From: Methylotenera sp. L2L1
GTDB taxonomy: Bacteria > Pseudomonadota > Gammaproteobacteria > Burkholderiales > Methylophilaceae
Length of the DNA: 64,000 nucleotides
NCBI RefSeq assembly: GCF_000744605.1
Contig: NZ_JQMG01000001.1
Coordinates: forward strand, 2,418,001 to 2,482,000
Direction of reading: 5' to 3'
Both the position numbers and the translations under genes were made by a program. A model generated the notes under the pieces. That model was not told where the DNA came from, made no database searches, and saw nothing but the letters and a program-made list of their open reading frames with translations. Position 1 is the stretch's first letter. Every line of letters starts with the position of its first letter. Positions 27,541-36,264 of the stretch are shown here, in pieces.

Positions 27541-28644
27541 TTAGTCAGCGGATTCTATAGGAATACGCCTAGCAGTTCGTTTTGTTTTGTCTAACACTTT
27601 ACCTGCTAATTGACCACAAGCAGCATCGATATCATCACCGCGTGTTTTACGCACAGTAACAACATATCCAGCTTGCATCAAAATATCACGGAAAACTCGA
27701 ACGTGATTTGGCTTAGACGTATCATAACCGCTATTAGGGAATGGATTGAAAGGAATTAAATTAAATTTACAAGAAACGTTTTTTACCAACGCTAAGAGCT
27801 GATGCGCATGCTCAACCGTATCATTCACGCCATCCAGCATGACGTATTCAAACGTCACAAAATCACGTGGCGCTTTTTCCAAATAACGATTACACGCAGC
27901 CATTAACTCTTTGAGTGGGTATTTTTTATTGATAGGCACGATCACATCGCGCAAGGCATCATTTGGCGCATGCAGAGATACTGCCAACGCAACAGGACAA
28001 TCTTCTTTCAAACGATCCATCGCTGGCACTAAGCCACTTGTAGATAATGTTACGCGACGGCGACTTAAGCCATAAGCACTGTCATCCAACATAATTTGCA
28101 TCGCGGTCACTACATTATCGTAGTTAGCCAAAGGCTCACCCATACCCATCATGACAACATTACTAATGATGCGATCATTGGCAGGTAACATGTCATAACC
28201 TGTTTCTTGTCGCAACGATCTGTTTGCAATCGCAAGCTGACCAATAATTTCTGCAACACTTAAGTTGCGGTTAAACCCTTGACGCCCAGTAGAGCAAAAC
28301 GTGCACTCAAGTGCACAGCCTACTTGGCTAGAAACACATAAAGTACCGCGATCATCCTCGGGGATAAATACGGTTTCAATACTGTTTGCTGTATCTGTAC
28401 CAATGAGCCACTTATGTGTGCCATCATTGGATACTTGTGCTAACTGTACTGTCGGCAAAGTAATCTCTGCATCGACAGCCAGTTTTTCGCGCAGGCTTTT
28501 AGCAATATCAGTCATCTGCTCAAAATCATGCACGCCAAAGTGGTACATCCAACGCATTAACTGCTTGGCACGAAAAGGTTTTTCACCTCTTTCAGCAAAC
28601 CATTGAGCTAGCTGTGTTTGATTGTAATTGAGCAAATTGACCAA
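27541..28644 (-). CDS. rlmN: Dual-specificity 23S rRNA/tRNA adenine-C2 methyltransferase RlmN
   Basis: RlmN is a radical-SAM enzyme that methylates C2 of A2503 in 23S rRNA and of A37 in some tRNAs. The 367 residues include the CxxxCxxC cluster motif CTFCSTG preceded by CALE (segment [19 protein letters not shown]), the [12 protein letters not shown] motif, and the second catalytic Cys near the C-terminus in DIDAACGQL. The order ndk-rlmN-pilW-rodZ-ispG-hisS is typical for the group. Nothing odd is seen. Confidence 0.97.
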   Translation of the reverse strand: MVNLLNYNQTQLAQWFAERGEKPFRAKQLMRWMYHFGVHDFEQMTDIAKSLREKLAVDAEITLPTVQLAQVSNDGTHKWLIGTDTANSIETVFIPEDDRGTLCVSSQVGCALECTFCSTGRQGFNRNLSVAEIIGQLAIANRSLRQETGYDMLPANDRIISNVVMMGMGEPLANYDNVVTAMQIMLDDSAYGLSRRRVTLSTSGLVPAMDRLKEDCPVALAVSLHAPNDALRDVIVPINKKYPLKELMAACNRYLEKAPRDFVTFEYVMLDGVNDTVEHAHQLLALVKNVSCKFNLIPFNPFPNSGYDTSKPNHVRVFRDILMQAGYVVTVRKTRGDDIDAACGQLAGKVLDKTKRTARRIPIESAD

Positions 28645-28743
28645 AATTATTTACGCCTTAATATTAACTTTTAATTAATTTTTCTAGGTTGCAAAACACG
28701 CGCTTGTAAAACAAACTAATGTAACGCAACCCGAATAATTAAA

Positions 28744-29151
28744 TTACTTACCGAAGAAGTAAGCGATTTCGATTGCTGCATTTTCAGCAGAATCAGAACC
28801 GTGCACTGCATTTGCGTCGATGCTTTCAGCAAAATCAGCACGGATAGTACCAGCAGCAGCTTCTTTAGGGTTAGTAGCACCCATCAAGTCACGGTTAACT
28901 TGCACTGCGTTTTCGCCTTCTAACGCTTGAATCATTACTGGACCAGAAATCATAAATTTCACAAGGTCAGCAAAGAATGGACGCTCTTTGTGTACTGCGT
29001 AGAAACCTTCAGCATCAGCTTGTGTTAATTGCGCCATTTTAGCTTCAACCACTTTTAAACCAGCGTTTTCAAAGCGTGTGTAAATTTTACCGATTACATT
29101 TTTTGCCACTGCATCAGGTTTGATGATAGAAAGCGTACGTTGAACTGCCAT
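28744..29151 (-). CDS. ndk: Nucleoside diphosphate kinase
   Basis: Ndk passes the gamma phosphate from ATP to other nucleoside diphosphates through a phosphohistidine. The 135 residues begin with the canonical [11 protein letters not shown], and the catalytic His lies in the signature NAVHGSDS. The C-terminus is slightly shorter than E. coli Ndk. It is the first gene of the minus-strand housekeeping block, 100 bp before rlmN. Its start faces fhcB across a 139-bp divergent spacer, which must hold both promoters. A GGAGTA ribosome site lies just upstream of the ATG. Confidence 0.97.
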   Translation of the reverse strand: MAVQRTLSIIKPDAVAKNVIGKIYTRFENAGLKVVEAKMAQLTQADAEGFYAVHKERPFFADLVKFMISGPVMIQALEGENAVQVNRDLMGATNPKEAAAGTIRADFAESIDANAVHGSDSAENAAIEIAYFFGK

Positions 29152-29290
29152 AATTACTCCATTAAATAGACTTATTGAAAAGACCGTTAAAATACCATTT
29201 TTAGCACTTAAAATAAACCAACATTTTATGTTATGGTGTTAATTAAATGAGTTTTAGAATCACTCTTGATGTGTCAAAATTGGCGTTATT

Positions 29291-30565
29291 ATGAAAAACA
29301 ATTTAAATTCACCCCTCCCAATCTCTGTTACTTGTCCTGCATGCGGTATGCTTTGCGATGATTTAACACTCACCAATACAGCACCGGTAGTGATTAAAAA
29401 CGGGTGCTCTAAAAGTATTAAATTTTTTGAGCAGTCTTTTAACTTAAGTAACGCAAACGCCTGCACACCAAGCATATCTGGAAAGCCAACAGATCTAACC
29501 ACTGCGATTAAAGCAGCGGCTGAAATCTTAGCAAAAAGCAGAGCACCACTAATTGCAGGGCTCGGCACCGAGGTACAAGGCATGCGAGCCATCATGCGCC
29601 TAGCCGCAAAAAGCAACGCTACGTTAGATCATATGCATAGTGAGTCAACCGTGCGCAACACGCTCACCATGCAAAATGGTGGGTGGTTAACGACTACGCT
29701 CTCAGAAATTAAAAACCGTGCTGATGTGATTTTAGCAATTGGGACAGACATTGGTAGCAGCCACCCACGTTTTTTCGAAAAACTCGTATGGGACTCAGCA
29801 AGTCTTTTCAACAAACCAACCCCTGAAGTAATTTACTTAGGCGTACCTGAAGAAAAAGCCAGCTCAGGCAGTTCACCTGATGGCAAGCAGGCAAACGCAA
29901 TAGGCAATGATCCAAGCAAAGTGCCAGAAATCATTAACGCGCTTAACGCCTTATTAATCAATAAAAAAATCAAAGGTGAAACTATTGGCGGTGTTCCAGT
30001 GGCGACGCTTCAAGCGCTAGTAGAAAAACTAAAGGCCGCACAATATGCAGTGATTGTATGGTCTGCAAGTAGCTTTAAATTTAGCCACGCAGAGCTTGCG
30101 ATTCAAAGCATCGTGCAACTAATTAATCAGCTTAACGAAACAACACGCGCTGCTGGCCTGCCACTCAACTCTGGTGATGGCGACTCTTCAGTGAACAATA
30201 CGAGCGCATGGTTAAGTGGATATCCAACTAGAAATCGCTTCGTGAATGGCAAGCCTGAATATGATAATTATCACTTCTCAACACAGAAACAACTGCAGAA
30301 CAGTGACGCGTTGCTATGGGTCAGCACATTCAACTCAGTGAGCCCACCACCAACAACATTACCTAGCATAGTGATTGGACACCCTGACACCAAACTCGAT
30401 AGCACGCCTGATGTGTTTATCCCGGTAGGCATCCCTGGGGTTGACCATGCAGGGCTGATGTTCCGTATGGATAGCTCTATCACGCTACCACTAAAAAAAT
30501 TACGTAATAACGAATTACCCAACTTGAGTGAGGTAATAAATAGAATTGAGGCAGAATTAGCATGA
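29291..30565 (+). CDS. fhcB: Formyltransferase/hydrolase complex subunit FhcB
   Basis: FhcB is the bacterial relative of the formylmethanofuran dehydrogenase subunit FwdB/FmdB. The bacterial Fhc complex hydrolyses the formyl group to formate in H4MPT-linked formaldehyde oxidation, and no redox step is assigned to FhcB. The 424 residues start with a cluster-like CPACGMLC (Cys15, 18, 22) and a further Cys39, which parallels the N-terminal [4Fe-4S] motif of archaeal FwdB. The segment that in FwdB holds the tungsten/molybdenum ligand (about residues 110-130, HSESTVRNTLTMQNGG) has no Cys, consistent with loss of dehydrogenase chemistry. The stop overlaps the fhcA start by 4 bp. First gene of the operon, divergent from ndk. 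Confidence 0.93.
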   Translation: MKNNLNSPLPISVTCPACGMLCDDLTLTNTAPVVIKNGCSKSIKFFEQSFNLSNANACTPSISGKPTDLTTAIKAAAEILAKSRAPLIAGLGTEVQGMRAIMRLAAKSNATLDHMHSESTVRNTLTMQNGGWLTTTLSEIKNRADVILAIGTDIGSSHPRFFEKLVWDSASLFNKPTPEVIYLGVPEEKASSGSSPDGKQANAIGNDPSKVPEIINALNALLINKKIKGETIGGVPVATLQALVEKLKAAQYAVIVWSASSFKFSHAELAIQSIVQLINQLNETTRAAGLPLNSGDGDSSVNNTSAWLSGYPTRNRFVNGKPEYDNYHFSTQKQLQNSDALLWVSTFNSVSPPPTTLPSIVIGHPDTKLDSTPDVFIPVGIPGVDHAGLMFRMDSSITLPLKKLRNNELPNLSEVINRIEAELA

Positions 30566-32238
30566 TCACTTTACTCAAGAACGGCAAACTATACGACCCT
30601 GCGCACAACAAAAATGGCGTGGTAGAAGATATCTATATCTATCAAGGCCGTATCGTCCCTAAACCACTCGACCACGCTAAAATCACCCAAACTTATGACT
30701 TAACTGGAAAAGTCGTGATGGCTGGCGCTATCGATATGCATAGCCACATCGGTGGTGGCAAGGTCAACATTGCTCGGATGATGTTGCCAGAGTACCAACA
30801 AAAACAGATGCAGGAAATTAAAACCCTGAGTGAGCCAGAAGCACATATTTGTACACCATATTGTAGCCACCATGCCACGCCTACTGCCACTGATACTGGC
30901 TTTAGATACATTGAAATGGGCTACACCGCTGCGTTTGAGCCTGCCATTTCACCAATCAACGCACGTCAAGCGCATCTAGAAATGGGCGACACCCCGATGA
31001 TCGACAAGGGTGGCTATGCAATGCTAGGTAATGACGATTACTTTTTGCGCATGCTAACAGCTAAAAAAGACCAAAAAGCGATTAACGATTATGTAGCGTG
31101 GACTTTACATGCCACGCAAGCGATTGGCATTAAAGTCGTGAATCCTGGCGGGATTAGTGCATTTAAGTTTAATCAGCGCAGACTTAATTTAGATGAAAAT
31201 CATCAACACTACCAAGTTAGTCCACGTGAAGTATTACAAAGCCTAAGTCGTGCTGTGCATGAGCTTGGGATTGCCAAACCGTTGCATGTGCACTGTAATA
31301 ACCTTGGTGCAGCAGGTAACTTTGAAACTACGCTGAACACCATGGGGGCAAGTAATGGCTTGCCTATGCATCTAACACACATTCAATTTCATAGCTACGG
31401 CACTGAGGGTGATAAAAAATTCTCTTCAGCGGCTGCGCAAATATCGGAAGCGATTAATAAAAACAAGAACATTACTGCAGACGTTGGCCAAATATTGTTT
31501 AATCAAACGGTGACCGCGTCTGGCGACTCCATGATGCAGCACCTGAATGCTAAACATGCTAACCCTAAAAAATCCGTCATCATGGATATGGAGTGTGATG
31601 CTGGCTGTGGCGTATTGCCATTTAAATATCGCGATCAAAACTACGTGAATGCATTGCAATGGGCTATTGGCTTGGAGATTTTCTTATCAGTTGAAGATCC
31701 ATGGCGTATTTTCTTAACCACAGACCATCCTAACGGCGCGCCATTCACCAGCTACCCGCATCTGATTCGCTTACTAATGGATAAAAGTTTCAGAAACGAA
31801 GCATTTGCCAAGCTAAATCTGGATGCACAATCCATGAGCAACCTCACAAGCCTAGACCGCGAATACAGTCTATATGACATTGCAATCATGACGCGCGCTG
31901 GCGCAAGCAAGCTGATTGGCCTAAACGACCGTGGTCACTTGGGTATAGGTGCAAATGCAGACATCACGGTTTACACAGACCAAGAGAACCGAGAAGCGAT
32001 GTTCGCCAAACCGGATTACGTATTCAAAAATGGTGAGTTAGTGGTTAAAAATGGTACCGTTGTTAAAGTTGTATGGGGTGCTACCCACACCGCAAAACCA
32101 GCGTTTGATATTGGTGTAGAAAAAGACCTAAAAGACTATTTCGACCGCTACCAGACCATAAGCTTAGATAACTTCAAAATTAGCGATGCCGAGATTTTTG
32201 ATGACGGTAGAGGCAGTGTTGTCGTTAACAAAAACTAA
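30562..32238 (+). CDS. fhcA: Formyltransferase/hydrolase complex subunit FhcA
   Basis: FhcA is the amidohydrolase subunit that releases formate from formylated methanofuran-type cofactor. The 558 residues have the amidohydrolase metal motif DMHSHIGGGKVN (about residues 57-68), internal His/Cys-rich CTPYCSHH, a further metal site in HVHCNNLG and THIQFHSYG, and the late FLTTDHPNGAPFTSYP motif, typical of FwdA/FhcA. The C-terminal beta sandwich (NADITVYTDQ) is standard. It is translationally coupled to fhcB through the ATGA overlap. The next gene, 27 bp downstream, is not one of the four known Fhc subunits. Confidence 0.96.
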   Translation: MITLLKNGKLYDPAHNKNGVVEDIYIYQGRIVPKPLDHAKITQTYDLTGKVVMAGAIDMHSHIGGGKVNIARMMLPEYQQKQMQEIKTLSEPEAHICTPYCSHHATPTATDTGFRYIEMGYTAAFEPAISPINARQAHLEMGDTPMIDKGGYAMLGNDDYFLRMLTAKKDQKAINDYVAWTLHATQAIGIKVVNPGGISAFKFNQRRLNLDENHQHYQVSPREVLQSLSRAVHELGIAKPLHVHCNNLGAAGNFETTLNTMGASNGLPMHLTHIQFHSYGTEGDKKFSSAAAQISEAINKNKNITADVGQILFNQTVTASGDSMMQHLNAKHANPKKSVIMDMECDAGCGVLPFKYRDQNYVNALQWAIGLEIFLSVEDPWRIFLTTDHPNGAPFTSYPHLIRLLMDKSFRNEAFAKLNLDAQSMSNLTSLDREYSLYDIAIMTRAGASKLIGLNDRGHLGIGANADITVYTDQENREAMFAKPDYVFKNGELVVKNGTVVKVVWGATHTAKPAFDIGVEKDLKDYFDRYQTISLDNFKISDAEIFDDGRGSVVVNKN

Positions 32239-32265
32239 CAAGCTAAATTACTGAAAAGGATTGAT

Positions 32266-32925
32266 ATGAGTAGGTTATATGGCGAGCAACACCGTCAATT
32301 GCAAGATGAGTTTGCCACACGAAAAATGGCAGACCGCGTTGAAGAACTAGCTTGTAAAACTGAATTTGATGAAGAATCTAAAGGCTTTATCGAGCATATG
32401 GATATGTTCTTCTTATCCACAGTAGACCATCAAGGCCGCCCTACCGTTTCTTATAAAGGCGGTGATGCTGGCTTTGTCAAAGTGATTGATAGCAAAACAT
32501 TGGCATTTCCAAGCTACGACGGCAATGGCATGTTCTTCTCGATGGGAAATATCAATGTGCAACCGCAAGTCGGTTTGCTGTTTATCTCATTTGAAGCACC
32601 TCATCGCATTCGTGTACAAGGCACCGCAAGCATCTCACACAATGACCCTTTGATGAGCGAATATAAAGAAGCTGACTTTATTGTTAGGGTTACCCTATCT
32701 GAGTTATGGCAAAACTGCCCACGTTATATTCACCAACGCACGAAAGTGCGCGATTCACGTTACGTACCACGTGAACATTGTGAAACCCCACTTGCCGAAT
32801 GGAAGCGTATTGATTTGGTGCAGGATGTGCTGCCGGAAGCGGATATTACTAAGGTAAAAGAACTAGGTACCATTCAAATTGAAGAATGGATTGATAAAAT
32901 TAAAACTGCTGATCCAACGGCCTAA
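32266..32925 (+). CDS. PNPOx-like (pyridoxamine-phosphate-oxidase family) putative flavoprotein inside the fhc operon
   Basis: This 219-residue protein of the split-barrel FMN-binding fold shows DMFFLSTVDHQGRPTVSYKGGDAGFVKV (about residues 47-74), GNGMFFSMGNINVQPQVGLLFI and RIRVQGTASI, the usual PNPOx-like strand order. The C-terminal part (CPRYIHQRTKV) resembles the helix seen in the pyridoxamine 5'-phosphate oxidase-related group whose members bind FMN, F420 or heme. It is not PdxH itself, because the PLP-site motifs are missing. AAGGA lies 5 bases before the ATG. The gene sits 27 bp after fhcA and 3 bp before fhcD, so it is clearly part of the fhc operon. Role unknown; it may act on a C1-carrier cofactor or protect one. 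Confidence 0.88.
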   Translation: MSRLYGEQHRQLQDEFATRKMADRVEELACKTEFDEESKGFIEHMDMFFLSTVDHQGRPTVSYKGGDAGFVKVIDSKTLAFPSYDGNGMFFSMGNINVQPQVGLLFISFEAPHRIRVQGTASISHNDPLMSEYKEADFIVRVTLSELWQNCPRYIHQRTKVRDSRYVPREHCETPLAEWKRIDLVQDVLPEADITKVKELGTIQIEEWIDKIKTADPTA

Positions 32926-32928
32926 ATA

Positions 32929-33840
32929 ATGATGTTGCTAAATAATATACAAATTGACGATACTTTCGCCGAAGCATTTAATATGCGCGGCGCACGCGTG
33001 ATCATTACTGCGCAAAACCTCAAGTGGGCATACCATGCTGCTAACGCCATGACTGGCTTTGCAACTTCAGTGATTGGTTGTGGTGTCGAGGCTGGCATTG
33101 AGCGTGAACTAACCATCGAAGAAACTCCTGATGGCAGACCTGGTGTGAGCATCTTAATGTTCGCCATGGGTAGCAAAGTGCTCATGCAGCAACTAGAAAC
33201 CCGCATGGGGCAATGTATCCTTACCTGCCCAACTGCTGCTGCTTTTTCAGGTATCGATGGCGAAGATAAAATCAGCCTAGGTAAGCACCTTCGTTATTTT
33301 GGCGATGGCTTTCAAACCTCTAAACTGATTGATGGCAAACGCTACTGGCGCATTCCAGTGATGGATGGTGAGTTTATTACAGAAGAAACCACTAGTATGG
33401 TGCGCGCTATCGGCGGTGGTAACTTTTTAATCCTAGCAACATCGCAACCAGCTGCCTTAGCCGCAGCTGAAGTAGCAATTGAAGCGATGAAAAAAGTGCC
33501 TAACGTCATTATGCCGTTCCCTGGTGGCGTAGTCCGTTCTGGCTCTAAAGTCGGTAGTAAATATAAAACCATGTTTGCCTCAACCAACGATGCATTCTGC
33601 CCTACGCTAAAAGGTGCTACCAATACCGAACTTTCACCAGAAATTGAAAGCGTAATGGAAATCGTGATTGATGGTTTAACTTTTGAAGACATCGCACTCT
33701 CAATGAAAGTGGGTATCGAAGCCATTTGCAATCTAGGCGCTGATAGTGGCGTGAAGCGCATTTCAGCAGGTAACTATGGCGGCAAGCTTGGCCCTCACCT
33801 TTTCAAACTACATGATATTTTAAACGGCAGCAACTCATGA
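32929..33840 (+). CDS. fhcD: Formyltransferase FhcD (Ftr homologue)
   Basis: FhcD transfers the formyl group from N5-formyl-H4MPT to the methanofuran analogue, giving FhcA its substrate. The 303 residues start IQIDDTFAEAFNMRGARVIITA, the recognisable N-terminus of archaeal Ftr. They continue with SVIGCGVEAGIE, TCPTAAAF and the C-terminal GLTFEDIALSMKVGIEAI...GVKRISAGNYGGKLG. Two adjacent ATG codons (32929, 32932) are possible starts. The stop overlaps the fhcC start by 4 bp. All features match the family; it is soluble and cytoplasmic. Confidence 0.96.
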   Translation: MMLLNNIQIDDTFAEAFNMRGARVIITAQNLKWAYHAANAMTGFATSVIGCGVEAGIERELTIEETPDGRPGVSILMFAMGSKVLMQQLETRMGQCILTCPTAAAFSGIDGEDKISLGKHLRYFGDGFQTSKLIDGKRYWRIPVMDGEFITEETTSMVRAIGGGNFLILATSQPAALAAAEVAIEAMKKVPNVIMPFPGGVVRSGSKVGSKYKTMFASTNDAFCPTLKGATNTELSPEIESVMEIVIDGLTFEDIALSMKVGIEAICNLGADSGVKRISAGNYGGKLGPHLFKLHDILNGSNS

Positions 33841-34649
33841 ACGCGCTTACCTTTACATTAAAAAATGCACTCAAATTTTCAGTAAATTGCAGTGCTTTAA
33901 CGCCAAATAGCTTGGATAACAAATCAATCACTGATGTCGCTAATATTAAAGTGACTTATGGTAACAACACCGTACCTGTAAGCGATTTATTTGACATTAC
34001 AGGTAGTGACGCTACACATATCGTCTTTAAAAATGCGTCAAACAAGCTAGACTATATTGGCGCCCATATGTCGTCTGGCAACATTACAATTGAAGGCAAT
34101 GCAGGCTCCTATTTAGGCTTCACTATGAAAAGTGGTGAAATTCACTGCACTGGCAGTGCAGAAAGCTATGCCGCATGCAACATGGTAAATGGCCTATTAA
34201 AAATCGATGCCAACGTAGGTGATTTTGTAGGTGCAGGTTCTGAAGGCCTACGCAAAGGCATGCGCGGCGGCACTGTTATCATTAAAGGTAACGCTGGCGA
34301 CCGCGTAGGTGACCAAATGCGCAGAGGCTTGATTTTAATTGAGGGTAATGCTGGCGACTATTGTGGTAGCCGCATGATTGCTGGCACCATTGGCGTGTTA
34401 GGAAATGTTGGTGCCTATACTGCATTTAATATGCATCGTGGCACACTATTACTAAAAAATGCACCAAGCCTACACTCAACAGTGCAAGACTGTGGCACAC
34501 ACACATTGCCATACTTGAGCCTATTGTTTAAATCATTTAAAAAATACAACACTCAATTTAGCCAATTAAACTCGCAACGTGTACAACGTTTTGTTGGTGA
34601 TGCAGCCTACAAAGGTAACGGTGAAGTATTAGTTTTAAATGCTCAATAA
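33837..34649 (+). CDS. fhcC: Formyltransferase/hydrolase complex subunit FhcC
   Basis: FhcC is homologous to FwdC/FmdC, which shares the beta-helix glutamate-synthase alpha C-terminal (GXGXG) fold. The 270 residues show the repeated G..A...G..M..G.I...G pattern (GNAGSYLGFTMKSGEI, GNAGDRVGDQMRRGLI, GNAGDYCGSRMIAGTI), one turn of the helix each. It scaffolds the complex with FhcA and helps hold the polyglutamate tail of the cofactor. It is the last gene of the operon (fhcB-fhcA-PNPOx-fhcD-fhcC); no T-run terminator follows directly. Confidence 0.95.
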   Translation: MNALTFTLKNALKFSVNCSALTPNSLDNKSITDVANIKVTYGNNTVPVSDLFDITGSDATHIVFKNASNKLDYIGAHMSSGNITIEGNAGSYLGFTMKSGEIHCTGSAESYAACNMVNGLLKIDANVGDFVGAGSEGLRKGMRGGTVIIKGNAGDRVGDQMRRGLILIEGNAGDYCGSRMIAGTIGVLGNVGAYTAFNMHRGTLLLKNAPSLHSTVQDCGTHTLPYLSLLFKSFKKYNTQFSQLNSQRVQRFVGDAAYKGNGEVLVLNAQ

Positions 34650-35087
34650 TATTATGTAATTACAATTACCAACTCTCTTAACGCTAATTTAAATGTCGCC
34701 TTCCCCATCCCACTGATATAGCACTTTCTTTGTACTGTACTTTGGCTGGCGAGGCGTCCTAATACAGCACATTTCCATATGTCGAGCTAAGAGTTTATCG
34801 AGCTGGAGTTTAGTAGAAACTGTCTGAAATAGATGCCTACAAACTAATCCACAGCATAGCCACAAACATCTATGGGTTGATTGTGCATCAACTCCCAGCT
34901 CTATGACTTAAGACTATCCTGATATCAATCATCAACATTCCAGTATCAACTGTCAGCGTCAAATCATCTAGTTATACGTGCTCGCGCGGATTAACTAATC
35001 TCTTTATTCTTGATAATGTGCTCTAGACAAACCTACAAAACATACCGTTAAACATATCATTTGAGTCACAGGCGGGAGCACATAAAA
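34650..35087. other. 438-bp non-coding spacer between fhcC and the nitroreductase gene
   Basis: No open frame of more than a few dozen codons is present. The central part (34798-34901) can fold into a nested stem described separately. TCGAGCT repeats directly at 34782 and 34798 (16-bp period). TTGAT and ATCAA at 34877-34891 form an FNR-like palindrome, but with a 5-base spacer instead of 4. The right edge holds the ribosome site GGGAG (35074-35078) of the next gene. Confidence 0.7.
34800..34901 (+). ncRNA. Candidate structured RNA, nested stem
   Basis: The outer arms GAGCTGGAGT (34800-34809) and ACTCCCAGCTC (34891-34901) pair with one bulged base. Inside, ATAGATG (34829-34835) pairs with CATCTAT (34867-34873), and GTTGAT/ATCAAC forms a small 3' hairpin (34876-34892). 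It may be a small RNA or the long leader of the nitroreductase mRNA; orientation is not fixed by sequence alone because the stem is symmetric. No known RNA family recognised. Confidence 0.35.
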
Positions 35088-35693
35088 ATGGCATTACTTG
35101 AAGTGGAAATGAGCCTTTACGAAGCCATATTAGCTAGGCGCTCCGTACGGAGCTACACAACACAAAAGCTAGAAAAAGGGGCTGTTTCTAGCCTTCTTGA
35201 AGCTGCAATACGTGCCCCTACCGCAATGCACGGTGAACCTTGGGCATTTGTCATCATACAAGACCAGCAGTTGCTAAAAAAAATCTCAGACCAAGTCAAG
35301 CCTATGCTACTCACGATGATGCATCACAACCAGCATCAGCAAGCACTCAAACTATTTGAATTACCTATCAATCAAGACTTTAATATTTTTTATGATGCGG
35401 GAACGCTCATCCTCATCTGTGGCAATACAAAGATAAATTTTTCTGAGGCTGATTGTTGGCTAGCCACTGAAAATTTGATTTTAGCCGCCTGTGCGATGGG
35501 TCTTGGGTCATGCATTATTGGCTGCGCGCTTCCTGTTTTGAATTTAGCCGAGGTAAAAACTAAGCTAGGCATCCCTCATGAATTTACGGTAGTGGCACCG
35601 ATTGTTGTTGGCTACCCTAATGACATGCCTGCTCCTACCTCACGTAAGCATCCTCGCATTCTGTCGAGCATACCAACAGGAAGGGTTAATTAA
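35088..35693 (+). CDS. Nitroreductase-family FMN oxidoreductase
   Basis: This 201-residue nitroreductase-like flavoenzyme starts SLYEAILARRSVRSYTTQKLE, where the RRSVR motif contacts FMN phosphate. The second FMN site includes APTAMHGEPWAFVII, and the C-terminal GLGSCIIGCALP is typical. These enzymes reduce nitro groups, quinones or flavins with NAD(P)H; the substrate is not readable. I start it at ATG 35088, which has GGGAG 9 bases upstream; a TTG 27 bases earlier has no such site. It is followed by UspA and CBS-domain genes. This trio is often linked to stationary-phase or low-oxygen regulons in proteobacteria. Confidence 0.9.
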   Translation: MALLEVEMSLYEAILARRSVRSYTTQKLEKGAVSSLLEAAIRAPTAMHGEPWAFVIIQDQQLLKKISDQVKPMLLTMMHHNQHQQALKLFELPINQDFNIFYDAGTLILICGNTKINFSEADCWLATENLILAACAMGLGSCIIGCALPVLNLAEVKTKLGIPHEFTVVAPIVVGYPNDMPAPTSRKHPRILSSIPTGRVN

Positions 35694-35719
35694 CCTACTC
35701 AACTAAATAATTGGCCATA

Positions 35720-35748
35720 CTATCAACGCGGCTTGTATTTTTTGATAG
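35720..35748 (+). promoter_or_regulatory. Inverted repeat abutting the uspA ribosome site
   Basis: CTATCAA (35720-35726) and TTGATAG (35742-35748) form a perfect 7-bp inverted repeat whose 3' arm runs into the GGAG ribosome site (35748-35751) of the UspA gene. In RNA it could limit translation; in DNA it could be a protein site. Function inferred only. Confidence 0.45.
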
Positions 35749-35761
35749 GAGTTTAATAAAA

Positions 35762-36208
35762 ATGTACAAACAAATTCTCTGCCCGATAGATGGTAGTAGC
35801 ACTTCTAACTGTGGCATGGTAGAAGCGATTAACCTTGCTAAAACACTAGACGCAAAACTTAGATTCTTGCATGTGGTGGACACCTATTTCCCAATTTTAG
35901 ATGCAAATGGCGAGCTTAATGTTTTATATCTGGCAGATATTCAACGTAACCAAGGTCAAAAAATACTAGAGGCTGCTGAAGAAAAAGCACGTCAGTCTGG
36001 CGTATTAGCCGAGTGCACAATCGTAGAAAGTATTGGTGAGCGCGTCTCTAAACTGATTATTAAGCAAGTAGAAGAATGGCCGGCAGATTTGGTCGTCATG
36101 GGGACACACGGCCTACGTGGGTTTGCACGATTCATGATGGGCAGTGATGCGGATATGGTGGTAAAACAAAGTCACGTGCCAGTGCTTTTAGTCAAGGCAC
36201 TCAGTTAA
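35762..36208 (+). CDS. Universal stress protein, UspA family
   Basis: This single-domain 148-residue UspA protein starts YKQILCPIDGSS, a typical first strand, with the ATP-binding signature GTHGLRGFARFMMGSDAD (G2xG9xGS type) near residues 115-132, so it probably binds ATP. The end HVPVLLVK is the conserved last strand. Start at ATG 35762 is supported by GGAG 10 bases upstream; an upstream TTG would add an unrelated N-terminus. A 7-bp inverted repeat borders the ribosome site. It lies 68 bp after the nitroreductase and 56 bp before the CBS-domain gene; the three may form one stress-linked operon. Confidence 0.93.
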   Translation: MYKQILCPIDGSSTSNCGMVEAINLAKTLDAKLRFLHVVDTYFPILDANGELNVLYLADIQRNQGQKILEAAEEKARQSGVLAECTIVESIGERVSKLIIKQVEEWPADLVVMGTHGLRGFARFMMGSDADMVVKQSHVPVLLVKALS

Positions 36209-36264
36209 ACAATAAAATAATTAACATATACACAATGGTATTTAACAATAAAAAGGAAGCCATC

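Noticed and set aside
28680-28733. GGTTGC/GCAACC pair between ndk and rlmN as terminator
   Set aside because: Only a 6-bp stem with a loop of more than 30 bases; the two genes belong to one conserved block and no T run follows a stable stem.
34877-34891. FNR/ANR box TTGAT...ATCAA upstream of the nitroreductase-uspA-CBS trio
   Set aside because: The spacer between half-sites is 5 bases, not 4, and it lies about 200 bp from the gene start; more likely one hairpin of the structured element.
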